Positions 1-5,505 of a stretch of DNA of 5,516 bases are shown piece after piece (within the stretch, counting starts at the first letter, position 1; each line of letters begins with the position of its first letter). The stretch spans positions 1 through 5,516 of the forward strand of contig JACDAS010000201.1 in assembly GCA_013695295.1 (NCBI GenBank). The letters are read 5' to 3'. This DNA is from Actinomycetota bacterium (lineage in GTDB: Bacteria > Actinomycetota > Thermoleophilia > Gaiellales > Gaiellaceae). Position numbers and translations under genes: made by a program. A model generated the notes under the pieces. It saw only the letters and a list, made by a program, of their open reading frames with translations. It did no database searches and was not told where the DNA came from.

Positions 1-1
1 G

Positions 2-418
2 GCCGGGGCGCGGGCGGCAGCGGGCTCGGCCCGCGACGTGCTCGAGCGCTTCGGGCTCGGGTGGGCGGCAGAGCGGCGTGCCGCGGAGCTGCCGGCGTCC
101 GATCAGCGCCTGTTGATGATCGCCGCCGCCGCCGCTGCCTCTCCGCGGGTACTCCTCGTCGACGAGCCCTCGGCCGGCGCGACGCACGAGGACGTCCGAC
201 GGCTGGTGTCGATCCTCGGGAAGCTCCGCGACGAGGGCCTCGCCCTGCTCGTCGTGGAGCACAACCTCCGCCTCGTTCGCGACATCGCCGATCGGGTGAT
301 CGTGCTCGAGGCCGGTCGGGTGCTCGCGGCCGGCGGCCCGGCGGAGGTTGCTGCGAACCCCGAGGTGCGCGCGGCCTACCTCGGGCGCCGCCACGATCTC
401 GTGCGAGAATCGCGTTGA
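2..418 (+). CDS. ABC transporter ATP-binding protein, Liv (branched-chain amino acid) type, 3' part only
   Basis: C-terminal 138 residues of an ABC ATPase; the gene starts before the window and reads in phase from base 2. Visible in order (numbering of the visible part): a signature region LPASDQ at 30-35, an alanine run, Walker B VLLVDE at 50-55 with the catalytic Glu, the D-loop region SAGA, and the switch histidine in VVEHN (His87). The end, ADRVIVLEAGRV followed by AAYLG, is the usual tail of LivG/LivF ATPases; the EHN and RLV wording is closer to LivG. It would power import of amino acids or similar small polar substrates from the cytoplasmic face of the membrane. The signature is unusual: LivG proteins normally have a form like LPYGEQ followed by IARAL, while here the Gly is Ser and the Arg is Ala. 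The stop overlaps the next start by one base (TGATG). The family is clear; the subunit (LivG or LivF) and the substrate are not. Confidence 0.9.
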   Translation, partial: AGARAAAGSARDVLERFGLGWAAERRAAELPASDQRLLMIAAAAAASPRVLLVDEPSAGATHEDVRRLVSILGKLRDEGLALLVVEHNLRLVRDIADRVIVLEAGRVLAAGGPAEVAANPEVRAAYLGRRHDLVRESR

Positions 419-846
419 TGCGGACGGCGTCGGCACTCCTCGCGCTGCTCTTGGCGCTACTTGTGACCGGTTGTGGCGGAGCCGAGGAGAAGCGCGCCAG
501 GGAGCCCGGAACCGTGACGTGCGGGGGGACGCCGCTCGAACAGGAGCCCGACCTGCCCGCGGGGTTTCCGAAGCCGGCCGCGACGACGTACCTGTCGGCA
601 GAGCGGCGAGGGCCGACGACCGTGGTCGACGGCTTCTTGACAGGCGAGCTCGGCGACGCCTACGAGGCCTACCGTGAGGCGTTCGAGAGCGCCGGGTACT
701 CGATCCTGTTCGACGAGCTCGAGGCTGCGGACGCCGAGATCTCCTACCGGGATCCGGCGCGTTCGACGAGCGGCCAGGTAGCCCTCCGCGAGCGCTGCGT
801 GGAAGCCGGCCGCGTGGCAGTGCACATCACCGCGCGGCCGGCGTAG
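418..846 (+). CDS. small lipoprotein of unknown function inside the Liv-type operon
   Basis: A 142-residue protein that I do not recognise as a named family. The N-terminus is a lipoprotein signal: Arg2, a Leu/Ala-rich core at 6-15, then lipobox VTGC with Cys19 as the lipidated residue. The mature part is about 124 residues, begins with a charged stretch (AEEKRARE) and has two further cysteines, Cys35 and Cys127, that could form a disulfide outside the membrane. The centre has a DLPAGFPKP segment (45-53), a predicted helix around AYEAYREAFESAGY (81-94) and a strand-rich end. The ATG is chosen because it overlaps the upstream stop by one base and gives the signal peptide directly; no strong Shine-Dalgarno precedes it. 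Lying between the ATPase and the substrate-binding gene, it probably works with the transporter at the cell surface, perhaps as an accessory binding or assembly factor. That role is inferred from position only. Confidence 0.85.
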   Translation: MRTASALLALLLALLVTGCGGAEEKRAREPGTVTCGGTPLEQEPDLPAGFPKPAATTYLSAERRGPTTVVDGFLTGELGDAYEAYREAFESAGYSILFDELEAADAEISYRDPARSTSGQVALRERCVEAGRVAVHITARPA

Positions 847-850
847 AGCG

Positions 851-2098
851 GTGCGCCGCCCGTGGTTCCTCGCCCTCTGCGTCCTCACCGTCCTGGCGGG
901 CTGCGGCGGCGACTTGGGCGGCGGCGGGAAGGTCGCCCGCCTGACGATCGTGGTCAGCGCCCCCTTCTCGCGCAGCCCCTACGTCGCCGAGACGATCGCG
1001 CGAGGCGTCGAGCTCGGCGCCCTGGACAGCGGGCAGGTGGCCGCGGGCAAGGCCGGCTTCAACGTCGGTGGGACGACGTATGAGCTGCGCGTGCTCCAGC
1101 TGGACAGCGGTCTCTCACCCCGTCAGGCGCTCCGGAACGTCAGGCGGGCCGTGGCCGAGAAGGCGATCGCGATCGTGGACGAGGGAACCGGCGTGGATGC
1201 CACCTGGTCGATCGCACGCCGGGCGGGGATCCCGATCGGGATCGTCTATCAGGGCGGCACCGGTCTGGTCGACCCCGAGCGCCGGCCGAACGTCTTCCGG
1301 ATCGCCCCGACCGACCACGGCGTCGCGTTCCGGCTCGCCGAGTACCTGATCCCGAAGGGGCTGAAGATCGCGCTGCTCTACGACGACACGGGCTACGGGC
1401 AGCAGGGCGCGCGGGCCCTCGACGAGGCGTTCTCCCGGAACCGGGAAGCGGTCGCGACCCGGCTCCTCCTCCCGTCCGGGCAGTCCGATCTCGCGCCGCA
1501 GATCCTCCGCGCCCGGCGCGCCGGCGCCACCGCGCTCATCGTCTGGGCGCGCGGGCCGACGATCGCGAACGCCCTCGCGGCAGCGCGGAGCCGGAACTGG
1601 AGCGTGCCCGTCTACACGCCTCCCGCCGGCGCCGATCCCGTCGTCCGCCAGCAGCTGGCCGATCACCCGGAGTGGGTCGACGGGCTTACCTTCGCGGGTG
1701 GCCGCCTCACCGCGGAGGTTGGGGGAACGGCATTCGAGGTCTTTGCCACGAGGTACCGCGACGCCTACGGGCCGGACCGCGTCGGCGTCGAGACGCGCGC
1801 CGGCGTTGCCGTCACGCAGCCGCCCGAGTACGCCATGTACCCCTACGACTTCGTGCGCCTGCTCGTCGCAGCGATCCGGTCGGTCGAGGGCCCGCAGGAC
1901 CGCGACGCAGTGCTAAGCGCCATGAACGAGGTCACTGTCGCGGGTGCGAACGGCGACGAGCGTGCGTTCAACCGCCGAAATCACGACGGTGTGGTCGACG
2001 ACGACGTCTACTTTGCCCGCTTCCGCGACATGGTCTTCAGGCCGGTCAAGGACGATCCCCTTTCGGCGACCTTGCCCGCGATCGACCAATTACAGTGA
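851..2098 (+). CDS. branched-chain amino acid-type ABC transporter substrate-binding lipoprotein (Peripla_BP_6-like)
   Basis: A 415-residue extracytoplasmic solute receptor, a usual length for Liv-type binding proteins. A short signal (MRRPWFLALCVLTVLAGC) ends in lipobox LAGC, so Cys18 should be lipidated and anchor the protein outside the membrane; a Gly-rich linker follows. The two-lobed fold is visible: a first strand (VARLTIVVSAPFS), the lobe-1 segment IVDEGTGVDATWSIARRAGIP that would carry ligand contacts, the interlobe strand KIALLYDD with TGYG (172-183), and the lobe-2 segment ALIVWARGPTIANALAAARS before a VPVYTPP strand. It should deliver its ligand to the permease powered by the upstream ATPase. 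The usual opening motif with PLSG is replaced by SAPFSRSPYVAE, so the ligand may not be a branched-chain amino acid; amides, urea or aromatic acids are alternatives. The GTG start lies 4 bases after the upstream stop with only a weak GAG ahead. The end overlaps the next gene by 4 bases (GTGA). Confidence 0.9.
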   Translation: MRRPWFLALCVLTVLAGCGGDLGGGGKVARLTIVVSAPFSRSPYVAETIARGVELGALDSGQVAAGKAGFNVGGTTYELRVLQLDSGLSPRQALRNVRRAVAEKAIAIVDEGTGVDATWSIARRAGIPIGIVYQGGTGLVDPERRPNVFRIAPTDHGVAFRLAEYLIPKGLKIALLYDDTGYGQQGARALDEAFSRNREAVATRLLLPSGQSDLAPQILRARRAGATALIVWARGPTIANALAAARSRNWSVPVYTPPAGADPVVRQQLADHPEWVDGLTFAGGRLTAEVGGTAFEVFATRYRDAYGPDRVGVETRAGVAVTQPPEYAMYPYDFVRLLVAAIRSVEGPQDRDAVLSAMNEVTVAGANGDERAFNRRNHDGVVDDDVYFARFRDMVFRPVKDDPLSATLPAIDQLQ

Positions 2099-3363
2099 CC
2101 CGTTCCGTGCCGCTTGCGGTGCTGGTCGCCGCCGCGGCCCTCGTCTCGGCGGCACCTGCAGCCGGGGCCGTGCCGCCCGCCATCATCGCCTTTCCCTCCC
2201 CCCGTGTCCCGCTGAGCGTCGAGCCGCCCCTGATGGGCAGCCCCGCGTCGTTCCCCGTCCGGTTCCTCGGCCACATCACGTCGGCGCAGCGAATTCGGGT
2301 CGCCGTCGATGAGACCGGCCGCCCGACCGCGGTCATCGACACACTGAGGCTGACGCTGCGGGGCTCCGGCGACTACGCGCTGAGCATCCCGGCTCCCGTG
2401 CTGGACGTGAGGCCCGGCTTGGGCACGCAGTCCGATCCCGGGATCCGTAGAGGGTCGATCGTCTGGCTTGGATTCTCGCCGGGCAGGCGGGTCCTCGTGG
2501 CCGACGCCGTGCTCGATGTCCGGAAGGCCGGCCCCGTCCTTCCCGTCCGGACCTCGCTCGAGGCCACGGTGGACGGACGCCCGCTCACGGGGCGCGAGCG
2601 GCGGAGTGGGAGCCTCGACCTGCGGCTCGCCGTGCGGAACGCGACCTCGGTGCGGGCGCTGGCCTTCGCCGCGCAGGCCGACCCGCTCGCGCTCGCCGAC
2701 GGGCTCGATCGGATCCGGAGGGCGATCCGCGCGGGCAGGGACGCCCCGGAGATCCCGATCCGCGTGCGGGGACGTGTCCGGGCCAGGTCGGTGCAGGCCG
2801 AAGCGGCGCTCGAGGTCGAGGGGGAGTTGTCGTTCGCGTCCGGCCGGACGCGGGGGCTCCGGGTCGAGGGCGCCAGCGTCGTCCGGACCGACGGCAGACT
2901 CCGGATCAGATTCTCGCGGCGCCTCGGGGACGGTCACCCCCTCGCGCTCGAGGTTCGCGCAACGGGAGAGGCCCTGCGGCTGCCGCCTCCCACCCTGCGC
3001 CTGCGGGTGACGCCGACACTTCGGCTGGAGAGCCTCGACCCTCCCGGGGCCAGCACGTGGCGCGGGGCAGTTCGCGCCGGGCTCGTCGAGCGTCCCGGCA
3101 CACGCCTGATCGACGTCGGGGTGGCCGCCTTTCTACGCCTCGCGCGCGTGAACCAGTACCGGAACTTCATCGGCAACCCGGATCCCGGGGTGCCGATCCC
3201 GGCGAACGAGGCCGTCTTCGAGTACGAGACGACGGCGAGCGTGGCACCTGGGCCCGCCCCCGCGCCCGAACCGAGCGGTCTGGGGCTCCTGGCCACGGTC
3301 GCCCTCGCCGCCGGGGCGGGGCTCGCCGGCGCGGCGCTCCTGGTCGCCTGGGCGCATTCCTAA
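2095..3363 (+). CDS. exported, C-terminally membrane-anchored protein of unknown function
   Basis: A 422-residue protein that I do not recognise. GTG at 2095 is chosen because it forms a GTGA overlap with the upstream stop and is followed at once by a signal peptide (Arg3, hydrophobic core 5-19, likely cleavage after AGA at 23-25). The reading frame stays open upstream, but that part runs inside the substrate-binding gene and is a shadow. The mature region has no cysteines, is rich in Val, Leu, Arg and Gly, and alternates like β-strands (for example RIRVAVDETGRPTAVID), which suggests a β-sandwich or repeat fold on the outer side. It ends in a Pro/Ala linker (APGPAPAPEPSG), a single hydrophobic segment at about 396-418 and a very short tail (AWAHS). 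It would therefore face outward, tethered at its C-terminus. Being coupled to the transporter genes, it may help the uptake system or the cell surface. PEPSG at 391-395 recalls PEP-CTERM sorting tails. Confidence 0.8.
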   Translation: MTRSVPLAVLVAAAALVSAAPAAGAVPPAIIAFPSPRVPLSVEPPLMGSPASFPVRFLGHITSAQRIRVAVDETGRPTAVIDTLRLTLRGSGDYALSIPAPVLDVRPGLGTQSDPGIRRGSIVWLGFSPGRRVLVADAVLDVRKAGPVLPVRTSLEATVDGRPLTGRERRSGSLDLRLAVRNATSVRALAFAAQADPLALADGLDRIRRAIRAGRDAPEIPIRVRGRVRARSVQAEAALEVEGELSFASGRTRGLRVEGASVVRTDGRLRIRFSRRLGDGHPLALEVRATGEALRLPPPTLRLRVTPTLRLESLDPPGASTWRGAVRAGLVERPGTRLIDVGVAAFLRLARVNQYRNFIGNPDPGVPIPANEAVFEYETTASVAPGPAPAPEPSGLGLLATVALAAGAGLAGAALLVAWAHS

Positions 3364-3418
3364 GACCTCCTTTCGAGGGATCGGCCAGGCCCCGCGCAGT
3401 GCCGATGGATGCGTCGAG

Positions 3419-3619
3419 ATGGAGCGGATCGGGGCGGAGTGCCTCTGCTGCGGCCAGCGCAGGATCGTCGAGCGCGGGACACTTCGACTCGCCGGTTCGA
3501 CCGAGTGCCCCCGATGCGGTTACCTCGGCTGGGCCCCCGCCGCCGATCTCGACGAAAGCACCAGGCGCGCGCTGCGAAGCAGGCCGCCCGAGCGCCGCCG
3601 CCTCTTCGCCGTCGCGTAG
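3419..3619 (+). CDS. small zinc-ribbon protein
   Basis: A 66-residue cytoplasmic protein with two Cys pairs, C8-x2-C11 (CLCC, with an extra Cys10) and C30-x2-C33 (CPRCG), 18 residues apart. This is the layout of a four-cysteine zinc ribbon. The second knuckle runs on into GYLGWAP, and the last third is basic and Arg-rich (RRALRSRPPERRRLF), which would suit nucleic-acid or protein contacts. The ATG is the first possible start in this frame after the upstream gene; there is no clear Shine-Dalgarno and no obvious -10 at the leaderless distance. It follows the membrane protein by 55 bases and precedes fumC by 38. No specific function can be given. The cysteine spacing makes a real gene much more likely than chance; a shadow ORF in another frame covers the same bases but lacks any motif. 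Confidence 0.78.
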   Translation: MERIGAECLCCGQRRIVERGTLRLAGSTECPRCGYLGWAPAADLDESTRRALRSRPPERRRLFAVA

Positions 3620-3624
3620 CGCCC

Positions 3625-3641
3625 GGTCGCCTCGGGCGACC
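3625..3641 (+). terminator. 7-bp perfect hairpin between the zinc-ribbon gene and fumC
   Basis: GGTCGCC and GGCGACC pair perfectly over a 3-base TCG loop, just after the zinc-ribbon stop. No T-run follows (CTCTAGACT instead), so it is not a standard intrinsic terminator. It may still end or protect the upstream mRNA. Because it covers the place where a -35 element for fumC would lie, an operator role is equally possible. Confidence 0.35.
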
Positions 3642-3644
3642 CTC

Positions 3645-3650
3645 TAGACT
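3645..3650 (+). promoter_or_regulatory. -10 element TAGACT for a leaderless fumC transcript
   Basis: TAGACT fits the TAnnnT -10 pattern and ends 7 bases before the fumC GTG. That is the spacing at which transcription starts on the first base of the start codon, as known for many leaderless actinobacterial genes. There is no TTGACA-like -35 at the right distance, and no Shine-Dalgarno before the GTG. This site supports the GTG at 3658 as the true start. Confidence 0.6.
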
Positions 3651-3657
3651 CGCGCTC

Positions 3658-5004
3658 GTGAGCGACGTCCCGACGCAGCGCGAGCTCTGGGGCGGCGAGA
3701 CGAGGAAGGCCGTCGAGAACTTTCCGGTCTCGGGCGAGCCGATTCCGGTTGCCGTCGCCCGCTGGCTCGGCCGGATCAAGGCGGCCGCGGCCCGCGTCAA
3801 CGCCGAGCTCGGGCTGCTCGAGGCAGGGTGCGCGGAACGGATCGCCGCAGCCGCCGATCGTGTCGCGGCGGGAGAGCTCGACGACCAGTTTCCGATCGAC
3901 GTGTTCCAGACGGGCTCGGGGACCTCGTCGAACATGAACGCGAACGAGGTGATCGCCGCCCTGGCCGGCGACGACGTGCATCCCAACGATCACGTGAACC
4001 TCGGCCAGTCCTCGAACGACGTGTTCCCCTCGGCGGTGCATCTCGCCGCGCTCGGCGAGATCACGACCGACCTGATGCCGGCGCTGGAGAGCCTTGCCGG
4101 CTCGCTCGAGGCCAAGGCGGCGGAGTTCTCCGACGTCGTCAAGTCCGGCAGGACACATCTGATGGACGCCGTCGCGGTCACGCTGGGCCAGGAGTTCGGC
4201 GGTTTCGCCGCACAGGTCCGTCAGGGGTGCGAGCGCGTGGAGGCGACTCTCGGCCGGCTCGGCCGGATTCCGCTCGGCGGCACGGCGGTCGGCACGGGCC
4301 TGAACACGCACCCCGAGTTCGCGGAGCGGGTGCGCCGACGGTTGAGCGACGAGTCGGGTCTGGGCGTGCTTCCGCCTGCCGATCCCTTCGAGGCCCAGGC
4401 GGCTCGGGACGGTCTGGTCGAGGCCTCGGGAGCACTGAAGGTGGTGGCGGTGTCGCTGACGAAGATCGCGAACGACCTGAGGCTGATGGGCTCCGGGCCG
4501 CGCGCCGGCCTGGCCGAGATCGCTCTCCCGGAGCTCCAGAAGGGCAGCTCGATCATGCCGGGGAAGGTGAACCCGGTCATCCCCGAGGTCGTGACTCAGG
4601 TCGCGGCGCAGGTGATTGGCAACGACACCGCGATCACGGTGGGCGGACTCCAGGGGCACTTCGAGCTGAACGTGTTCGTACCGCTGCTGGCGCGGAACCT
4701 CCTCCAGTCGATCCACCTGCTCGCCAGCGCCTCGCGTCTGCTTGCGGAGCGCTGCGTCGACGGTATCGAGGCGAATCGGGCGAACTGCGAGCGCTATGCG
4801 GAGCTGACGCTCTCGGCGGCGACGGCGCTCGTTCCCTACCTCGGCTACGACCGGGCAGCCGAGATCGTGAAGGAGGCGGCCCGCTCCGGCAGACCGCTGC
4901 GGGAGGTCGCCCGCGAGGCCGGAGTCGAGGACGAGGTGCTCGATTCGGCCCTCGACTACCGTGCGATGGCGCAGCCGCACGGCACCGGCCGGGCCCCCGG
5001 GTAA
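3658..5004 (+). CDS. fumC: class II fumarate hydratase (fumarase C)
   Basis: A 448-residue cytoplasmic homotetrameric enzyme that converts fumarate and water to L-malate in the TCA cycle. The family blocks are all present: GSGTSSNMNANE (86-97), HPNDHVN (108-114), QSSND (117-121), SGRTHLMDA with the catalytic His167 (E. coli His188), and the superfamily signature GSSIMPGKVNP (296-306) with the catalytic loop Ser297 (E. coli Ser318). GSG rather than GAG in the first block, and the close match to M. tuberculosis fumarase in segments such as FEAQAARDGLVEASGA, favour fumarase over aspartase or argininosuccinate lyase. The GTG start is supported by the TAGACT element 7 bases upstream. Odd point: the N-terminus reaches the LWG motif at Trp11 instead of about Trp22, so the usual RxExDSMG strand is missing, and the in-frame upstream sequence does not contain it. 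Convergent with the next gene. Confidence 0.97.
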   Translation: MSDVPTQRELWGGETRKAVENFPVSGEPIPVAVARWLGRIKAAAARVNAELGLLEAGCAERIAAAADRVAAGELDDQFPIDVFQTGSGTSSNMNANEVIAALAGDDVHPNDHVNLGQSSNDVFPSAVHLAALGEITTDLMPALESLAGSLEAKAAEFSDVVKSGRTHLMDAVAVTLGQEFGGFAAQVRQGCERVEATLGRLGRIPLGGTAVGTGLNTHPEFAERVRRRLSDESGLGVLPPADPFEAQAARDGLVEASGALKVVAVSLTKIANDLRLMGSGPRAGLAEIALPELQKGSSIMPGKVNPVIPEVVTQVAAQVIGNDTAITVGGLQGHFELNVFVPLLARNLLQSIHLLASASRLLAERCVDGIEANRANCERYAELTLSAATALVPYLGYDRAAEIVKEAARSGRPLREVAREAGVEDEVLDSALDYRAMAQPHGTGRAPG

Positions 5005-5023
5005 AACCAGCTCTAGTCGAGGT

Positions 5024-5380
5024 CTACGGGGCGACGGGAGGCGGCTGGCAGCGTCCGGGGGCCTGCTTCAGCACCGCTCGGCTACCGAGACTGCCGGTGG
5101 CGGTCACGGCATACCCACGGCACGCATCGGGGTTCACACGCGGGAATACCACGATGAAGCCCCCTCTTGCGGAGGCGATCGGGCGAGCCACGGAACGGCT
5201 CCCGGCGGTAACGACGAGCGTGACGTGCTCCCCCGCAATAAAGCCAAGGCCGCGAACCGAGAGGGGCTCGGTGCCGGCGATGCGAAGGACAGCGCGACCG
5301 GCGGGTGCGCGTCCGACCGCCTGCTGGACGCCGACGGCGAGCACAGCCACGAGACCAAGGAGTGCGACGAAGCGTTTCAT
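5024..5380 (-). CDS. small secreted protein of unknown function, probably β-sandwich
   Basis: A 118-residue protein beginning MKRFVALLGLVAVLAVGV, a clear Sec signal peptide with Lys2 and Arg3 ahead of a hydrophobic core; cleavage is likely within residues 20-30. The mature part is strand-rich, with LSVRGLGFIAGEHVTLVV (40-57) followed by a GGFIVVF strand. The pattern 'gly-x-gly-phe ... gly-glu-x-val' is common in small Ig-like extracellular domains. Cys87 and Cys111 probably form a disulfide; the end is Pro-rich. No lipobox or C-terminal anchor is seen, so it should be released or wall-associated. The ATG is chosen because it starts the signal directly; a GTG 9 codons upstream (base 5407) is in frame but would overlap the promoter. 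It is transcribed toward fumC with 19 bases between the stops. I do not recognise a named family. Confidence 0.75.
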   Translation of the reverse strand: MKRFVALLGLVAVLAVGVQQAVGRAPAGRAVLRIAGTEPLSVRGLGFIAGEHVTLVVTAGSRSVARPIASARGGFIVVFPRVNPDACRGYAVTATGSLGSRAVLKQAPGRCQPPPVAP

Positions 5381-5391
5381 AGCGGCTGCAA

Positions 5392-5420
5392 ACGATACCG
5401 ATATCACCTTTTGCCCGCAA
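5392..5420 (-). promoter_or_regulatory. putative promoter for the small secreted protein
   Basis: On the - strand TTGCGG (5420-5415) and TATCGT (5397-5392) are separated by 17 bases. The -10 ends 11 bases before the ATG, so the transcript would have a leader of only about 4 bases. The spacer contains AAAAGGTGAT, which resembles a Shine-Dalgarno but lies more than 20 bases from the ATG, too far to serve it. Confidence 0.45.
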
Positions 5421-5457
5421 GCGGCGGCCCTCGGAAATCGGCGCTCGGACAGGTCGT

Positions 5458-5467
5458 CCAGCGCTGG
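5458..5467. repeat. 10-bp palindrome CCAGCGCTGG in the divergent intergenic region
   Basis: A perfect inverted repeat between the two outward-facing promoters, 10 bases upstream of the + strand -35. It could be a small operator, but ten-base palindromes occur by chance in GC-rich DNA, so support is weak. Confidence 0.2.
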
Positions 5468-5477
5468 TAGAGGAAAC

Positions 5478-5505
5478 TTGACAAACTCCGAAGGGCAGCT
5501 ATAAC
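5478..5505 (+). promoter_or_regulatory. near-consensus housekeeping promoter at the right edge
   Basis: TTGACA (perfect -35, 5478-5483), a 16-base spacer and TATAAC (5 of 6 matches to TATAAT, 5500-5505), on the + strand. It sits in a local AT-richer patch (AGGAAACTTGACAAACT) of an otherwise very GC-rich window. Transcription would start near 5512, so the gene it drives lies beyond the window. A site this close to consensus usually serves a strongly expressed gene, such as a stable RNA or a translation or stress gene. Confidence 0.65.

Noticed and set aside
405..410. GAGAAT as a leaderless-type -10 for the small lipoprotein
   Set aside because: The spacing to ATG 418 fits, but the first T of TAnnnT is missing and the gene overlaps the one before, so operon transcription explains it better.
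1672..2094. Upstream open extension of the membrane-protein frame
   Set aside because: It lies wholly inside the substrate-binding gene, is Arg-rich and has no motif; the GTGA overlap at 2095 and the signal peptide right after it mark the true start.
2008..2937. Long - strand open frame opposite the membrane-protein gene (309 codons)
   Set aside because: Its composition (Arg, Pro, Gly, Asp) is that of a shadow frame, and it has no signal, domain or ribosome site.
3364..3380. CCTC/GAGG stem after the membrane-protein stop as a terminator
   Set aside because: The stem is only 4 bp and no T-run follows.
3409..3657. Long N-terminal extension of fumC
   Set aside because: The extra 83 residues are basic and low in complexity, overlap the zinc-ribbon gene and match no fumarase sequence; the TAGACT element supports GTG 3658.
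3520..4980. Long - strand open frame opposite fumC (486 codons)
   Set aside because: It is antisense to a well-conserved enzyme and its product is rich in Arg, His and Asp without motifs; long antisense frames are expected at this GC content.
4984..5004. GC-rich CCGGGCCCCCGGG at the end of fumC as a terminator
   Set aside because: The pairing leaves almost no loop and is inside the coding region; only four A follow on the + strand and no T-run, so it is not a convincing terminator.
3828..5504. Long + strand open frame overlapping fumC and the intergenic region
   Set aside because: It is a second frame of fumC with Arg/Gly-rich low-complexity product and runs across the - strand gene and its promoter.
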